DNA from: Bacillus sp. 1NLA3E
Lineage (GTDB): Bacteria; Bacillota; Bacilli; Bacillales; Cytobacillaceae
Assembly: GCF_000242895.2 (NCBI RefSeq)
Contig: NC_021171.1
Coordinates: forward strand, 4,746,001-4,810,000
Length of the DNA: 64,000 nt
Direction: 5' to 3'
Shown here: positions 46,482 to 57,031 of the stretch, piece by piece
Layout of the letters: each line of letters begins with the position of its first letter
How positions within the stretch are numbered: the first letter of the stretch is position 1
The notes under the pieces: model-generated
The model's input: the letters and a program-made list of their open reading frames with translations, nothing else
Told to the model about the DNA's origin: nothing
Database searches by the model: none
Made by a program: the position numbers and the translations under genes

Positions 46482-46931
46482 TTAGCTTACTTCTTTTACA
46501 TGAACATTTAATGTAGCAGTTACCTCTGTATGGAGCTTAACTGGTACCTTCGTAAAGCCTAAGGCACGAATTGCATCTGCCAATTCAATTTTACGCTTAT
46601 CAATTTTAATTTTATGGCTTTTAAATAATTCCTCGGCAATCTGCTTACTTGTAATCGATCCAAACAAACGACCACCTTCACCAGATTTAGCAGAAAGTTC
46701 TACAGTAATTTTTTCAAGCTGTACTTTAAGTTGGTTTGCTGCCTCTAGTTCTTTTTCAGCTTGTTTTTCTTCTTTCTTCTTTTGAGCGTCTAAAGTGCTA
46801 ACATTTGCTTGTGAAGCTTCTTTTGCTAAGCCTTGCTTTAAAAGGAAATTTTGTGCGTATCCATCAGCAACGTTTTTAACATCACCTTTTTTTCCTTTTC
46901 CTTTAACATCCTTTAAAAAAATTACTTTCAT
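46482..46931 (-). CDS. rplI: 50S ribosomal protein L9
   Basis: 149 residues with the L9 N-terminus [30 protein letters not shown], a long charged linker helix and the C-terminal rRNA-binding domain ([14 protein letters not shown]). The start overlaps the gdpP stop by 4 nt. Confidence 0.97.
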   Translation of the reverse strand: MKVIFLKDVKGKGKKGDVKNVADGYAQNFLLKQGLAKEASQANVSTLDAQKKKEEKQAEKELEAANQLKVQLEKITVELSAKSGEGGRLFGSITSKQIAEELFKSHKIKIDKRKIELADAIRALGFTKVPVKLHTEVTATLNVHVKEVS

Positions 46932-48901
46932 TCCTTTTTGCCCCCTTCTAAATATTCATCGATTGCCTGCTTTAATCGCATTTCAGCTTCCAAAACGGAA
47001 CCATTTTCTATTTGCGTGGCTGCATTGGTCAAGTGGCCGCCTCCATCTAAATGTTCCATAATAACTTGAACATTGATATCACCTAAAGAACGTGCGCTAA
47101 TCCCTATCACATTCTCTCCCCGCTTGGAAAGGACAAAAGAAGCAATCACTCCATTTAACGTTAACAAGGTATCTGCTGATTGTGCAAGAACAATTTGATC
47201 ATATATATCTTCTTCATTCCCTTTAGCAATTGCAATTCCAGGATGATAGAAATAGACAGACTCAATCAATTTGGAACGTTTTAGAAAAGAGTGAAGGTCT
47301 TCCTTCAAAAATTTCTGCACTAAAATAGTATCTGCTCCATGTGCCCGTAAATAGGAGGCAGCCTCAAACGTCCTGGAACCCGTTCTTAACGTGAAACTCT
47401 TTGTATCTACGATAATTCCTGCCAAAAGGGCAGTCGCTTCGAGCATGTCAATTTTACCCCGCTTAGGCTGGTACTCAAGTAATTCCGTCACCAATTCAGC
47501 TGTAGATGAGGCATAGGGTTCCATATAAACAAGTAAGGGACTTTCAATAAACTCCTCACCCCGGCGATGATGGTCAATGACGACAACATTATCTATTTTA
47601 GCTAATAGCTTTTCTTCAATCACTAATGATGGTTTATGTGTATCTACGATAACCAGTAGCGTCCGTTCAGTTACAATCTCCATTGCGTTTTCAGGGCTAA
47701 TCATGCGGGCATAAAGAGATTCCTTTTGTTTTATTTCCTGCATAAGTCTGCCAACACTTGAATCCGTTTGCTGATTATCAAGTACAATAAATCCATCTTT
47801 TTCATTCATTTGTGTAACTTTTAAAATCCCAATAGCTGCACCAATCGCATCCATATCAGGATTTTTATGTCCCATTATGATAACTTTATCGCTGGCTGAA
47901 ATCAATTCTTTTAATGCATGGGAGATTACGCGAGCACGAACTCTAGTCCGTTTTTCAACAGGATTAGTCTTTCCACCGTAAAACTTTACTTTTCCATTTG
48001 GTTTTTTTATGGCTGCTTGATCTCCGCCTCTACCTAAAGCAAGATCAAGACTCGACTGAGCCAATGTCCCCAATTCCGGTAAGGAAGATACACCTGTCCC
48101 TACTCCAATACTTAAGGTTAGCGGAACATTTTGCTTTGATGTTTTTTCCCTGACTTCATCAAGAACTCCAAACTTCCCTTTTTCTAAAAAAAGAAGAATG
48201 TGCTCGTTAAAAACAGCAATAAAACGTTCCGATGAAATGCGCTTAAGAAATACTCCGTTGTCTCTTGCCCAGTTATTTAAAAGTGATGTAACCAAGTTGT
48301 TAATGCTACTCCGAGTTGGGTCGTCCATTCCTTGTGTCAATTCATCATAATTATCTAAAAAGATAATCCCGATAACGGTTCGTTCATCGCGATATAATTT
48401 TTCGATTTCCTTTTGTTCAGTCACATCAAAAAAGTATAATAGGCGTTCCTCGCGTTTATGAATCACCCGTAATTTACGTTCGTGTAAAGTAATGATTTCA
48501 GTATCAACTTCTTGCTTTATTAACGGAATAAGTAAATCTGCTACATCATAAAGCGACCTTCCAACTAGCCTATCTTCATGAAAGAAGGATGCTAAAAATG
48601 GATTTGTCCACTCGATAAAGTAATCATCATTTATGAGCATAATCCCAATCGGCATCTCATTTAAAGCTTCTTCACCGACCTTTTTTACTCGATAGGAGAG
48701 AGTAGAGATATATTCTTCCGTATCTTTTTGTTCCTGCCGGGAAAATGAAAAAAAATAATAATATGGTATCGTGGTGAGGAAGAACCCCAACAAACCAATC
48801 CACCAGTTATAGTAGGCTAACAGACCAAGAAGCATTGCTGTTAAGCCCAATAATCCAAATAACGGATACCTCATGGACTTCTTCTCCAAAAATGAAGACA
48901 T
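46928..48901 (-). CDS. gdpP: cyclic di-AMP phosphodiesterase GdpP (YybT)
   Basis: 657 residues from ATG 48901 ([16 protein letters not shown]) with a GGGAG SD; the longer frame starts 20 codons earlier. Two helices, a PAS-like domain, a degenerate GGDEF domain ([10 protein letters not shown]) and a C-terminal DHH/DHHA1 phosphodiesterase with [18 protein letters not shown] and VIDHHRRGE. It hydrolyses c-di-AMP, which controls potassium and osmotic balance. Confidence 0.96.
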   Translation of the reverse strand: MSSFLEKKSMRYPLFGLLGLTAMLLGLLAYYNWWIGLLGFFLTTIPYYYFFSFSRQEQKDTEEYISTLSYRVKKVGEEALNEMPIGIMLINDDYFIEWTNPFLASFFHEDRLVGRSLYDVADLLIPLIKQEVDTEIITLHERKLRVIHKREERLLYFFDVTEQKEIEKLYRDERTVIGIIFLDNYDELTQGMDDPTRSSINNLVTSLLNNWARDNGVFLKRISSERFIAVFNEHILLFLEKGKFGVLDEVREKTSKQNVPLTLSIGVGTGVSSLPELGTLAQSSLDLALGRGGDQAAIKKPNGKVKFYGGKTNPVEKRTRVRARVISHALKELISASDKVIIMGHKNPDMDAIGAAIGILKVTQMNEKDGFIVLDNQQTDSSVGRLMQEIKQKESLYARMISPENAMEIVTERTLLVIVDTHKPSLVIEEKLLAKIDNVVVIDHHRRGEEFIESPLLVYMEPYASSTAELVTELLEYQPKRGKIDMLEATALLAGIIVDTKSFTLRTGSRTFEAASYLRAHGADTILVQKFLKEDLHSFLKRSKLIESVYFYHPGIAIAKGNEEDIYDQIVLAQSADTLLTLNGVIASFVLSKRGENVIGISARSLGDINVQVIMEHLDGGGHLTNAATQIENGSVLEAEMRLKQAIDEYLEGGKKE

Positions 48902-48969
48902 ATCTTCAGCTCCCAGAACTGTAATGATTTCACGGTTCAAGCAAGAACCATTATCATGCAATATATGCT

Positions 48970-49914
48970 TTATTTTGCATTATTCTCTAGACGTTGTCTT
49001 AAATTAAAGCCTAGGTCAATTATACCTAATATCCTTACAATATAAAGTAAAAACGGGAGTAAGAAAGAAAAAACAACTACTGTGATGGCTATAGCCTTTG
49101 AATAACTTTTAAGATTACAATAATAAAAAACAAACGAAATTCCTTGGATAATCATACACAATTGTAAAATAAACACAAGATTTGCGAGCGCCATGTATAA
49201 ATAGGTGCCCTGAGCAGGATTTAACATTAAGCTCAATAGCATACTTAATAAGTAATACCATAATAGACTTTTTGGGAGGATTAGCTCTCTAAAAGGCTTC
49301 CACCCAGGTATCGTTACACCAAATCGTTTTAAAATTGGCATTGATAAAATCAACATAATTAAAACAATAAAAAAAGAAACCATTACGAAAGCACTTGGCA
49401 TCAGTGTTTCAATCATAGAGACGCTTGTTTCCATTTGCTTTATAACCTGTTCATTTGGCGCTTGTCCTAGATTCTTCATCATCTCAATACTAGTTTGATA
49501 CGAATCTCGAAAAGTTTGTACAGCCTCTTTAATGATGTTCATCTTTAAAAATACTACAGAAACAATATATTGCCCAATTACATTAACTAAGAAAACCATT
49601 GATGATGCGAGAATCACTGTCCACCTGTTTTTTTGCTTATTAATTAAATAACCAATTGTTACCCCGGTCATACCAAATGCCAAAGTCACTGGAATTGCTA
49701 ACATACTGCCAATGATGAGTGAAAGTAACATTGACGCAATAAAAAACACAACAGAGCTTTTTAAATTGTTCCTTGCTGCGAACAAAATAAATGGTAATGG
49801 TAAAAATAAATTAACGATCGCACCTAATATCGGTATGTATAGGGTGATTAACAATAAAACAGAGTATATTGCTAAGAACATTGCCCCTTTGGTTAACTGA
49901 TTTGCATTTTTCAT
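48970..49914 (-). CDS. yybS: YybS family membrane protein (DUF2232)
   Basis: 314 residues from ATG 49914 (MKNANQLTKGAMFLAI), GGAGG SD. About eight hydrophobic helices. Its place between rpsR and gdpP matches B. subtilis yybS; the role is unknown, with resemblance to ECF-type membrane components. Confidence 0.88.
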   Translation of the reverse strand: MKNANQLTKGAMFLAIYSVLLLITLYIPILGAIVNLFLPLPFILFAARNNLKSSVVFFIASMLLSLIIGSMLAIPVTLAFGMTGVTIGYLINKQKNRWTVILASSMVFLVNVIGQYIVSVVFLKMNIIKEAVQTFRDSYQTSIEMMKNLGQAPNEQVIKQMETSVSMIETLMPSAFVMVSFFIVLIMLILSMPILKRFGVTIPGWKPFRELILPKSLLWYYLLSMLLSLMLNPAQGTYLYMALANLVFILQLCMIIQGISFVFYYCNLKSYSKAIAITVVVFSFLLPFLLYIVRILGIIDLGFNLRQRLENNAK

Positions 49915-50010
49915 TAAAAACCTCCACAAACAGAATCCTTCATAATGTCTATTTTAGCTAGTATGGATTTTGGATTCAACACAGGATTAACAATCATTTC
50001 GTTTATATAG

Positions 50011-50042
50011 AAAAAGACAGTGAGCAAACCCACTGTCTTTTA
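50011..50042 (-). terminator. rpsF-ssb-rpsR terminator
   Basis: AAAAGACAGTG / CACTGTCTTTT stem with U-rich tail, immediately after rpsR. Confidence 0.85.
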
Positions 50043-50049
50043 CTACTTA

Positions 50050-50322
<273 letters not shown>

Positions 50323-50844
50323 TTAGAATGGAAGATCATCATCGGAGATGTCAATTTGTCCATCACCAGCGAAAGGATCTTCATCCACACGAGTATAGCC
50401 CTTATTGTTATTATTTTGACGTTGATTCTGATTCTGATTATTATTACTGTTACCAAACGGAGAACCTTGTTGTTCCCGTGGCTCGTTATAAGTACCGCTT
50501 CCGCCTCTGTCACCAGATGCACTGCTTTTTGGTTCAAGAAATTGAACACTTTCTGCTACTACTTCTGTCACATAAACGCGCTTGCCGTCCTGACCCTCAT
50601 AGTGGCGTGTTTGAATATGCCCGTCTACACCAGCAAGGCTACCCTTTTTCAAGAAATTAGCGACATTTTCTGCTGGCCGTCTCCAGACCACACAGTTAAT
50701 AAAATCCGCTTCCCGTTCTCCTTGTTGATTTGAAAAAGAACGATTCACTGCAAGGGTAAATGTAGCAACTGCTACTCCATTAGGTGTATAACGCAAATCC
50801 GGGTCTTTTGTTAAACGTCCGACAAGAACTACACGATTCATCAT
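50323..50844 (-). CDS. ssb: single-stranded DNA-binding protein
   Basis: 173 residues: OB fold ([38 protein letters not shown]), a Gly/Asn/Gln-rich linker and the partner-binding tip DDDLPF. ATG 50844 has an AAGGAG SD; 15 upstream in-frame codons include a parS site and are not used. Confidence 0.97.
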   Translation of the reverse strand: MMNRVVLVGRLTKDPDLRYTPNGVAVATFTLAVNRSFSNQQGEREADFINCVVWRRPAENVANFLKKGSLAGVDGHIQTRHYEGQDGKRVYVTEVVAESVQFLEPKSSASGDRGGSGTYNEPREQQGSPFGNSNNNQNQNQRQNNNNKGYTRVDEDPFAGDGQIDISDDDLPF

Positions 50845-50872
50845 CAGAACCAACTCCTTTCTTCCTCTCAAA

Positions 50873-50888
50873 TGTTTCACGTGAAACA
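50873..50888. other. parS site between rpsF and ssb
   Basis: TGTTTCACGTGAAACA, exact ParB/Spo0J consensus. Confidence 0.9.
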
Positions 50889-50926
50889 ATCAATAAACGG
50901 AAGAATATATCAATTCAATTCGAAAA

Positions 50927-51217
50927 TTATTTTTCTTCTAGTTTAATCACCATATGACGGATGATATCTTCACTGATTTTTGCTAAACGGGAGAATTCTT
51001 CTACCGCAGCAGAATCAGAAGCAACAGTTACTAATTGGTAGTATCCATCACGGAAATCATTGATTTCATATGCAAGACGACGTTTACCCCAATCTTTCGC
51101 TTCAGCTAATTCCGCACCGTTATCAGTTAGGATCGTGTTGAAACGTTCAACTAAAGCTTTTTTAGCTTCATCTTCAATGTTTGGACGAATGATGTACATA
51201 ACTTCGTACTTTTTCAT
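50927..51217 (-). CDS. rpsF: 30S ribosomal protein S6
   Basis: 96 residues, [20 protein letters not shown] ... [22 protein letters not shown] 51217 has an AAGGAGGTG SD; the frame extends 19 codons upstream through a structured leader. Confidence 0.97.
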   Translation of the reverse strand: MKKYEVMYIIRPNIEDEAKKALVERFNTILTDNGAELAEAKDWGKRRLAYEINDFRDGYYQLVTVASDSAAVEEFSRLAKISEDIIRHMVIKLEEK

Positions 51218-51226
51218 CACTTTCAC

Positions 51227-51264
51227 CTCCTTTTGGTCTAGACGGCCCAATATGGGCAAGGAGC
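51227..51264 (-). promoter_or_regulatory. S6:S18 autoregulatory leader of rpsF
   Basis: On the minus strand GCTCCTT pairs with AAGGAG of the SD, enclosing GCCCA-TAT-TGGGC followed by a CCG element. This fits the S6:S18-binding rpsF leader, in which the protein pair mimics its 16S site and blocks the SD. Identified by shape and motif only. Confidence 0.6.
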
Positions 51265-51329
51265 AATTATTCATTACTCACAAGGTAGAATTATATCATA
51301 ACTCTTCCCAATATGCAATTTTATTAAAA

Positions 51330-51575
51330 TTAAGGCTGTTTTCATAAACTCTGTTGCTATTTACTAAAAGAGAAGTGTGGTTGATTTCCGCTCCATGATG
51401 CTCGCTTTCCGCGGGGCGGGCGGTGAGCCTCCTCGGCGTTTTACGCCTGCGGGGTCTCACCTGTCCCGCTACTCCCGCAGGAGTCGAGCACCTTCCGCTC
51501 CAATCAACTTCTTTATCAACGGTTTTCTTTCTAAAAACCTATAAAAAAACAACAGTCTTTTAGAAGAGAGCCAAA
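51330..51575 (+). repeat. dispersed repeat, copy 5 (long form)
   Basis: Same long form as copy 4 at 34.85 kb but in inverted orientation, including the AT-rich flanks TTTACTAAAAGAGAAG and AACGGTTTTCTTTC. It separates ychF from the rpsF promoter. Confidence 0.85.
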
Positions 51576-51605
51576 ATTAAAGACGACAACCACTTGTAAG
51601 TTGCC
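51576..51605 (-). terminator. ychF terminator
   Basis: AGACGGCAAC / GTTGTCGTCT imperfect stem followed by TTAATTTT. Confidence 0.55.
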
Positions 51606-51631
51606 GTCTTGTCATCTGTTTTTATTGTCTT

Positions 51632-52732
51632 TTATACATTAAATCTAAAGTGAATGACGTCTCCGTCTTTTACTTCGTACTCTTTTCCTTCTAATCGAAC
51701 TCGTCCTGCTTCTCTAGCAGCTGCCATATTCCCGCCTGCTAATAAATCATCATAAGAAACTGTTTCAGCACGAATAAAGCCGCGTTCAAAATCAGAGTGG
51801 ATTACTCCAGCACATTGTGGAGCTTTCATCCCTTTGCGGAATGTCCAAGCACGAACCTCCTGTACACCAGCAGTGAAATACGTAGCTAAACCTAATAAAT
51901 GATAGGCAGCACGAATTAATTGATCTAATCCAGACTCACCAATTCCAAGCTCTTGCAAAAACATTGCTTTTTCTTCGCCTTCAAGCTCGGCAATCTCTGA
52001 TTCGATTTTTGCACAAATCACAATGACTTCCGCATTATCTTTAGCAGCAAAATCTTTAACAAGTTGGACATACTCATTACCGGAAGGATCAGACACATCT
52101 TCTTCAGCAACATTGGCCACATAAAGAACAGGTTTGATTGTTAATAGATGTAGTCCTTTGGCAACCTTCATTTGTTCTTCAGTAAACTCAACTGTACGAG
52201 CAGGTTTTTCTGCTTCAAAAGCATCTCTTAATTTTGTTAGTACTTCGAATTCAACCACGGCGTCTTTATCTTTTTGCTTAGATAATTTTTCGACACGACT
52301 GATTCGTTTCTCAACAGTCTCCATGTCCGCTAAAATTAGTTCTAGATTAATTGTTTCGATATCATCAATCGGATCAACTTTCCCTGCTACATGAGTGATA
52401 TTATCATCAGCAAAGCATCGAACAACCTGACAAATCGCATCCACTTCGCGAATGTGTGACAAGAATTTGTTACCAAGGCCTTCACCTTTACTCGCACCTT
52501 TTACGATTCCGGCAATATCTGTAAATTCGAAGGCGGTTGGAACAGTTTTCTTAGGTTGAACAAGTTCAGTTAATTTTGTTAATCGATGATCTGGAACCTC
52601 TACTATCCCTACATTAGGGTCAATTGTACAAAAAGGATAGTTAGCAGATTCTGCACCTGCTTGGGTAATTGCATTAAACAAAGTGGACTTTCCGACATTC
52701 GGTAATCCGACAATTCCTGCTGTTAAAGCCAT
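51632..52732 (-). CDS. ychF: redox-regulated ATPase YchF (YyaF)
   Basis: 366-residue Obg-like P-loop ATPase that binds ribosomes. Walker [12 protein letters not shown], switch [20 protein letters not shown], and a C-terminal TGS domain. The usual NKxD specificity motif reads NVAEED, as expected for ATP preference. Confidence 0.96.
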   Translation of the reverse strand: MALTAGIVGLPNVGKSTLFNAITQAGAESANYPFCTIDPNVGIVEVPDHRLTKLTELVQPKKTVPTAFEFTDIAGIVKGASKGEGLGNKFLSHIREVDAICQVVRCFADDNITHVAGKVDPIDDIETINLELILADMETVEKRISRVEKLSKQKDKDAVVEFEVLTKLRDAFEAEKPARTVEFTEEQMKVAKGLHLLTIKPVLYVANVAEEDVSDPSGNEYVQLVKDFAAKDNAEVIVICAKIESEIAELEGEEKAMFLQELGIGESGLDQLIRAAYHLLGLATYFTAGVQEVRAWTFRKGMKAPQCAGVIHSDFERGFIRAETVSYDDLLAGGNMAAAREAGRVRLEGKEYEVKDGDVIHFRFNV

Positions 52733-52764
52733 CCATTGTCACTCCTCTACTTCTTCTATTAATA

Positions 52765-52866
52765 TAAAAGCGAAAAGCACCTCGCTAAGGCCCGACAAGC
52801 ACAAGAAGAATCACACAGGCGGCGTTCCTTTGCTTGTGACCTCGAGAGGCTAGGCGCTTTACGCTA
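52765..52866. repeat. second dispersed repeat family, imperfect palindrome
   Basis: AAAGCGAAAAGCACCTCG ... GACAAGCACAAG pairs imperfectly with CTTGTGACCTCGAGAGG ... TAGGCGCTTTACGCT. It is GC-rich and unrelated to the first repeat family. A short degenerate relative (GTCTAACTCCAGCGGCTA) may sit at 1384-1401. Confidence 0.5.
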
Positions 52867-52946
52867 GACACTCATTAAATTTAGTATTACTCATATAGTC
52901 TTTCACAATTATAGAGACAAGCTGCTAAAAACACAAGAAGCATGAA

Positions 52947-53144
52947 TCACTCTTCATGCTTCACTAATATCTTTTTCATTTTCCTAGAAAAATCTCGACG
53001 AGGAATAAGAACACTATGACCACAACCTTCACACTTGATCCGAATATCCATTCCCATCCGAATAATTTTCCATTGATTGGCTCCGCAAGGGTGAGATTTT
53101 TTCATTTCAACCACATCGTTTAAATTATATACCTTTTCTTCCAT
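52947..53144 (-). CDS. DUF951 protein (YyzM)
   Basis: 65-residue protein with HPCGANQWKI, KCEGCGHSVLIPR, the zinc-ribbon-like pattern of the DUF951 family. ATG 53144 has an AAGGAGGG SD and follows the MscS gene by 4 nt. It is conserved beside ychF in Bacillaceae; function unknown. Confidence 0.88.
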   Translation of the reverse strand: MEEKVYNLNDVVEMKKSHPCGANQWKIIRMGMDIRIKCEGCGHSVLIPRRDFSRKMKKILVKHEE

Positions 53145-53148
53145 ATCC

Positions 53149-54060
53149 TTATCCCTCCTTGTTACCTGCAAAAACTTTTTGATTGATTGGATCTTCTGAT
53201 CTTGAATACATGACTAAACGTGGAAACGGAATTTCAATGTTTCTCTCGTCCAACCAGTGTTTAACATCTTTCCTGATCATTCTAGACACTGCCAAATGCC
53301 GCATTGGCTCTGTTTCAGCAACAATTCTTAATACAACCTCTGAAGGACCAAGACTTTGAACACCCAATAACTGTGGCGGGCTTATAATTTCTTCATATTT
53401 ATCAGGCAACGTTTCTAATAGTTCAAGAATTACTTTTTCAGCGCGGTCAATATCTTCTTCATAAGCGATACCGACATCAACGATGGCCATGCTATTATGA
53501 ATTGAAAAATTAGTTACATCTGTAATACCACCATTAGGGATAACATGTCTTTCACCTGAAAAACTCTTAATCTTTGTTGTTCTTAAACCAATTTCCTCAA
53601 CAGTCCCCTCATATTGGCCAATTCTTACATAGTCTCCAACAGAAAACTGATCCTCAAAAATGATGAAAAAACCTGTAATGATATCGCGAACCAGGTTTTG
53701 AGCACCAAATCCAACCGCTAATCCTACAATCCCTGCCCCAGCCAATAACGGTTTCACATTGATACCAATCGTTGAAAGGATCATGATAAACGCAATAAAA
53801 TAGATAACATATGATAAAATATTATCGAGTAACTTCATCAGGGTTGCTTCACGTCGTTCTGACGTTCTAATTGGTGCCTTAGAACGCACCTTAAAAATAT
53901 TATGAATAGCAAATTTTCCTATTCGGATAAACAGACTTGTGAGAATAAAAATAGCAACTAGCTTCAACAACCCTATCCCCATATTTATCCAGGTATCCTG
54001 ATTCATTAATTTTTCAGACAACTTTATCATTGCTGTTTCTGAGAGATTCACCTTCAACAC
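53149..54060 (-). CDS. small-conductance mechanosensitive channel (MscS family)
   Basis: 303 residues with three helices (about 25-45, 70-95, 100-120) and the pore-lining helix region GAGIVGLAVGFGAQNLVRDIITGFF, then the beta domain (EDQFSVGDYVRIGQYEGTVEEIGLRTTKI). It releases solutes on hypo-osmotic shock. The start is uncertain: GTG 54060 as given, or an internal ATG ten codons later (MIKLSEK). Confidence 0.93.
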   Translation of the reverse strand: MLKVNLSETAMIKLSEKLMNQDTWINMGIGLLKLVAIFILTSLFIRIGKFAIHNIFKVRSKAPIRTSERREATLMKLLDNILSYVIYFIAFIMILSTIGINVKPLLAGAGIVGLAVGFGAQNLVRDIITGFFIIFEDQFSVGDYVRIGQYEGTVEEIGLRTTKIKSFSGERHVIPNGGITDVTNFSIHNSMAIVDVGIAYEEDIDRAEKVILELLETLPDKYEEIISPPQLLGVQSLGPSEVVLRIVAETEPMRHLAVSRMIRKDVKHWLDERNIEIPFPRLVMYSRSEDPINQKVFAGNKEG

Positions 54061-54231
54061 CTACTTACATCAGAATTACTGTTCCTTCTATCTTAACAGA
54101 AATCAGCTATCAGCTAAAATAAATATGCAATCGTAGATTTTTCCAAAACCTTATTGTTTTCTTACAACCACACGTATACATATTGATTATTTTCCGTATA
54201 CTGTTAGTACAATGAGAAGAGGTGGAAACTA

Positions 54232-54849
54232 ATGAATTTTATACCAGGTTTCTTTGACAAGAAAGGTGGTAGATCTAGAATTCTCCATGACGAAATATCG
54301 GCACCGGAAAAACTGGCATTTGAACTAAAATCAAAGATGGCTGGTTTAAGCACAAATCGACCGATTGTCTTTGTTTGTATTGGTACTGACCGATCCACAG
54401 GAGATTCATTAGGCCCACTAGTAGGTACTCTTCTTGAGGAAAAAGCAGTTTCTCCTTTTTTCGTGTACGGTACGTTAGAAAATCCAATTCATGCAGTAAA
54501 TTTAAAGGATCAATTAAGCGACATTCACGAAAAACACACGGACCCATTCATTATTGGGATAGATGCCTGTTTAGGTCGCTTAAAAAGTGTTGGTGTGATC
54601 CAAGTTTCAGATGGACCTGTTAAGCCAGGCGCAGGAGTAAATAAGGACCTACCCGAGGTAGGTGACATTCATATTACTGGGATTGTAAACGTTAGTGGTT
54701 TCATGGAATTTTTTGTTCTGCAAAACACCAGACTTAACTTGGTATTAAAAATGGCCAAGACAATCGCTAATGGAATTCATGAAGCAAGTACGCTACATCA
54801 TCGTCAAGATCTTTGGTGGGAACAAATTGGCCAAGAAAAAACAACATAA
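54232..54849 (+). CDS. yyaC: spore protein YyaC (GPR-related peptidase fold)
   Basis: 205 residues with IVFVCIGTDRSTGDSLGPLVG, IGIDACLGR and HITGIVNVSGFMEFFVLQNTR, typical of YyaC, made in sporulating Bacillus. AGAGGTGG SD. It is on the opposite strand to the MscS operon. Supports a spore-forming host. Confidence 0.92.
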   Translation: MNFIPGFFDKKGGRSRILHDEISAPEKLAFELKSKMAGLSTNRPIVFVCIGTDRSTGDSLGPLVGTLLEEKAVSPFFVYGTLENPIHAVNLKDQLSDIHEKHTDPFIIGIDACLGRLKSVGVIQVSDGPVKPGAGVNKDLPEVGDIHITGIVNVSGFMEFFVLQNTRLNLVLKMAKTIANGIHEASTLHHRQDLWWEQIGQEKTT

Positions 54850-54889
54850 TAACACTATCATCATTTTTCACTTTTTAAACAAAATAAAA

Positions 54890-54915
54890 AAGGAAGTTAG
54901 ATACCTTCCTTATAT
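54890..54915 (+). terminator. yyaC terminator
   Basis: AAGGAAG / CTTCCTT stem followed by ATATTG; short but well placed. Confidence 0.5.
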
Positions 54916-54962
54916 TGTAAGACCATTAAATGCTAATTTTTAATATAAGATTGCCTATGCTA

Positions 54963-55085
54963 ACGGACCTGTTAATTGGAGTGGAAAGCGCGAATACTCC
55001 TGCGAGACAGGTGAGACCCCAGCAGGAGCGTTAGCGACGCCCAGCCCTAAGGACCGCGAAGCGGCTGGAACGGAAATCAACAAAC
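54963..55085 (-). repeat. dispersed repeat, copy 6 (diverged)
   Basis: TTAATTGGAGTGGAAAGCGC ... GACAGGTGAGACCCC ... GGAACGGAAATCAACAAA; the core is shortened compared with other copies. Confidence 0.75.
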
Positions 55086-55120
55086 CTATTGAACAGCCTA
55101 GTTATTAATAATTTTGTAAC

Positions 55121-55281
55121 GAATTAACGCGGCTATTCACTAAAGTTTTCAAGTAAAATAATAGACTGTCCGGAGCTTCTCGACAGCCTGAAAGGAAGGT
55201 AGGTACCTTCCTCAGGCTGTCGAGAAACTCTCGACAGCCTATTATTTTGTTTAATAACTTTAATAATTCACCGCGTTAATA
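55121..55281. repeat. 160-bp imperfect palindrome upstream of a transposase
   Basis: Outer arms ATTAACGCGG / CCGCGTTAAT, middle AAAATAATAG / CTATTATTTT, perfect 15-bp arms TTCTCGACAGCCTGA / TCAGGCTGTCGAGAA (55177-55191, 55212-55226) and the tip GGAAGGTAGGTACCTTCC (55194-55211). It could shield the transposase from outside transcription or be a separate MITE-like element. Confidence 0.75.
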
Positions 55282-55311
55282 TGGTATAATATTCTTATCA
55301 AGAACAGGACG

Positions 55312-56693
55312 GTGAATAGAATGTTCAAACCCAAAAAGGTTGTTCAAAATGAAGCTGAATTTGTTTTTATCGAAGATTTGGTGCCTCAAAATCACCTTTT
55401 AAGAAAGGTGGATAAATATATTGATTTTTCATTTGTTGGAGAAAAGGTTCGGCCCTATTACTCAGAAGATAACGGTCGTCCAACTGATCCAATTCTGCTT
55501 TTCAAGATGATGTTTATTGGATATTTTTATGGCATTCGTTCGGAACGTCAATTGGAACGAGAAATTCAAACTAACGTTGCTTATCGATGGTTCTTAGGAT
55601 TGAAGCTAAATGACCCAGTTCCTCATCATTCAACTATCAGTTGGAATCGAAGAACACGTTTTAAGGAAACAAACATCTTTCAAGAAATATTTGATGAAAT
55701 TGTCCATAAAGCCATAAACCATAAGATGGTTGGTGGGCGTGTTTTATTTTCGGACTCGACTCATCTTAAAGCGAACGCCAATAAGAATAAATTCACTCGT
55801 GAGGAAGTTGAAGTGGAAACTCGCGAGTACATAGATGAGCTGAATAAAGCAATTGAGGATGATAGGCTAAATCACGGAAAAAAGCTTTAAAAGAACGAGA
55901 GGAGGTGACAGAGACAAAAGTTATCCGAAAAAGTACAACGGATCCTGAGTGTGGATTCATGTCCAGGGAAAATAAGCAGGAAATGTTCTGTTATCTGGAC
56001 CACCGTACAACAGACATGAAGTTTAATATTATAACGGATGCCTACGTAACTCCAGGAAATGTCCATGACTCTGTCCCTTACCTCTCTCGCTTGGACCGTC
56101 AAATCGAAAGATTTGGATTAAAAGTAGAAGCAGTCGGATTAGACTCTGGTTTTCTTACAAATCCTATTTGTAAAGGGCTCCATGATCGAAATATTTTTGG
56201 GGTTATTGCGCATAGAAGATATCACCCAACTAAAGGCTTATTTCCAAAATGGAAATTTCAATATGACAAAGAAAGAGATCTATATACTTGCCCAAATGAA
56301 CAGGAATTAGTGTATCGCACGACTACAAGAGAAGGATATCGTGAATATAAGTCAAACCCAAAGAAATGTGCAGAATGTCCTCTGTTGAAGGAATGTACGA
56401 GATCAAAAAACAAGACGAAGGTCGTCACCCGACATGTATGGGAAGAATATAAGGAGAAGGTGCGGCTCAATCGTCTATCAAAATCAGGAAAAATGCTTTA
56501 TAAATTTAGGAAAGAAAAAATTGAGCGAAGCTTCGCAGATTCAAAAGAACTGCATGGGCTTCGCTATTGTAGGTTGAGGGGATTGAGGAATGCGAGCGAG
56601 CAGGTATTGCTTACTGCAGCTTGCCAAAATATGAAAAAGATTGCCACACACTTGTCTAGGCTAGAAAAAGTGTGTGGCAATACCTCAGGTTGA
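55312..56693 (+). CDS. IS1182-type transposase in two frames
   Basis: ORF A (55312-55890, [16 protein letters not shown] ... DSTHLKAN) and ORF B (in frame from about 55890 to 56693; [38 protein letters not shown]) together give a normal DDE transposase. They join by a -1 shift at AAAAAAG (55878-55884), whose phase is exactly A AAA AAG, the classic slippery heptamer. Either programmed frameshifting makes the active enzyme or one A was lost. AGGAGGTG at 55900-55907 could also start ORF B. Terminal repeats of this IS were not resolved. Confidence 0.85.
56640..56687 (+). terminator. hairpin at the end of the transposase gene
   Basis: ATTGCCACACAC / GTGTGTGGCAAT forms a 12-bp stem inside the last codons of the transposase, lacking a clear U-run. 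Confidence 0.45.
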
Positions 56694-56699
56694 TTTACT

Positions 56700-56833
56700 T
56701 TAGGTTGATTGGAGCGGAAGGTGCTCGACTCCTGCGGGAGCAGCGGGACAGGTGAGACCCCGCAGGCGTTTACGCCGAGGAGGCTCAGCGCCCGCCCCGC
56801 GGAAAGCGAGCACTTGAAGCGGAAACAACCGGC
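56700..56833 (-). repeat. dispersed repeat, copy 7
   Basis: Full core TTGATTGGAGCGGAAGG ... GACAGGTGAGACCCCGC ... CGCCCCGCGGAAAGCGAGCA ... AGCGGAAACAAC. Confidence 0.85.
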
Positions 56834-56855
56834 CAATTAGCAGGCTAAATAAAAA

Positions 56856-56912
56856 ATTGCCGAGAAAAATACTCTTTCTCGACAATCTGAGGAAGGTAGG
56901 TACCTTCCTTTT
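56856..56912 (+). repeat. hairpin sharing the palindrome tip at 55.2 kb
   Basis: ATTGCCGAGAAA / TTTCTCGACAAT stem, then GAGGAAGGTAGGTACCTTCC and a T7 run. TTCTCGACA..CTGA and the 18-bp tip are shared with 55177-55211, so the two copies bracket the transposase and copy 7 as direct repeats. It may work as a terminator. Confidence 0.6.
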
Positions 56913-56922
56913 TTTGTTAAGG

Positions 56923-57031
56923 GCTGTGTTAAAGCTCAATGTTGATTTTTTGCACAATGTTGATTGGAGTGGAAGGCGCAAAGACTCCTGCGGGAGCAGC
57001 GGGACAGGTGAGACCCCACAGGCGCTAAAGC
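56923..57031 (-). repeat. dispersed repeat, copy 8, left part (split by IS)
   Basis: Runs from GGGCTGTGTTAAAGC through CCTGCGGGAGCAGCGGG to GGCGCTAAAGC, where the insertion sequence begins; continues at 58722. Confidence 0.85.
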
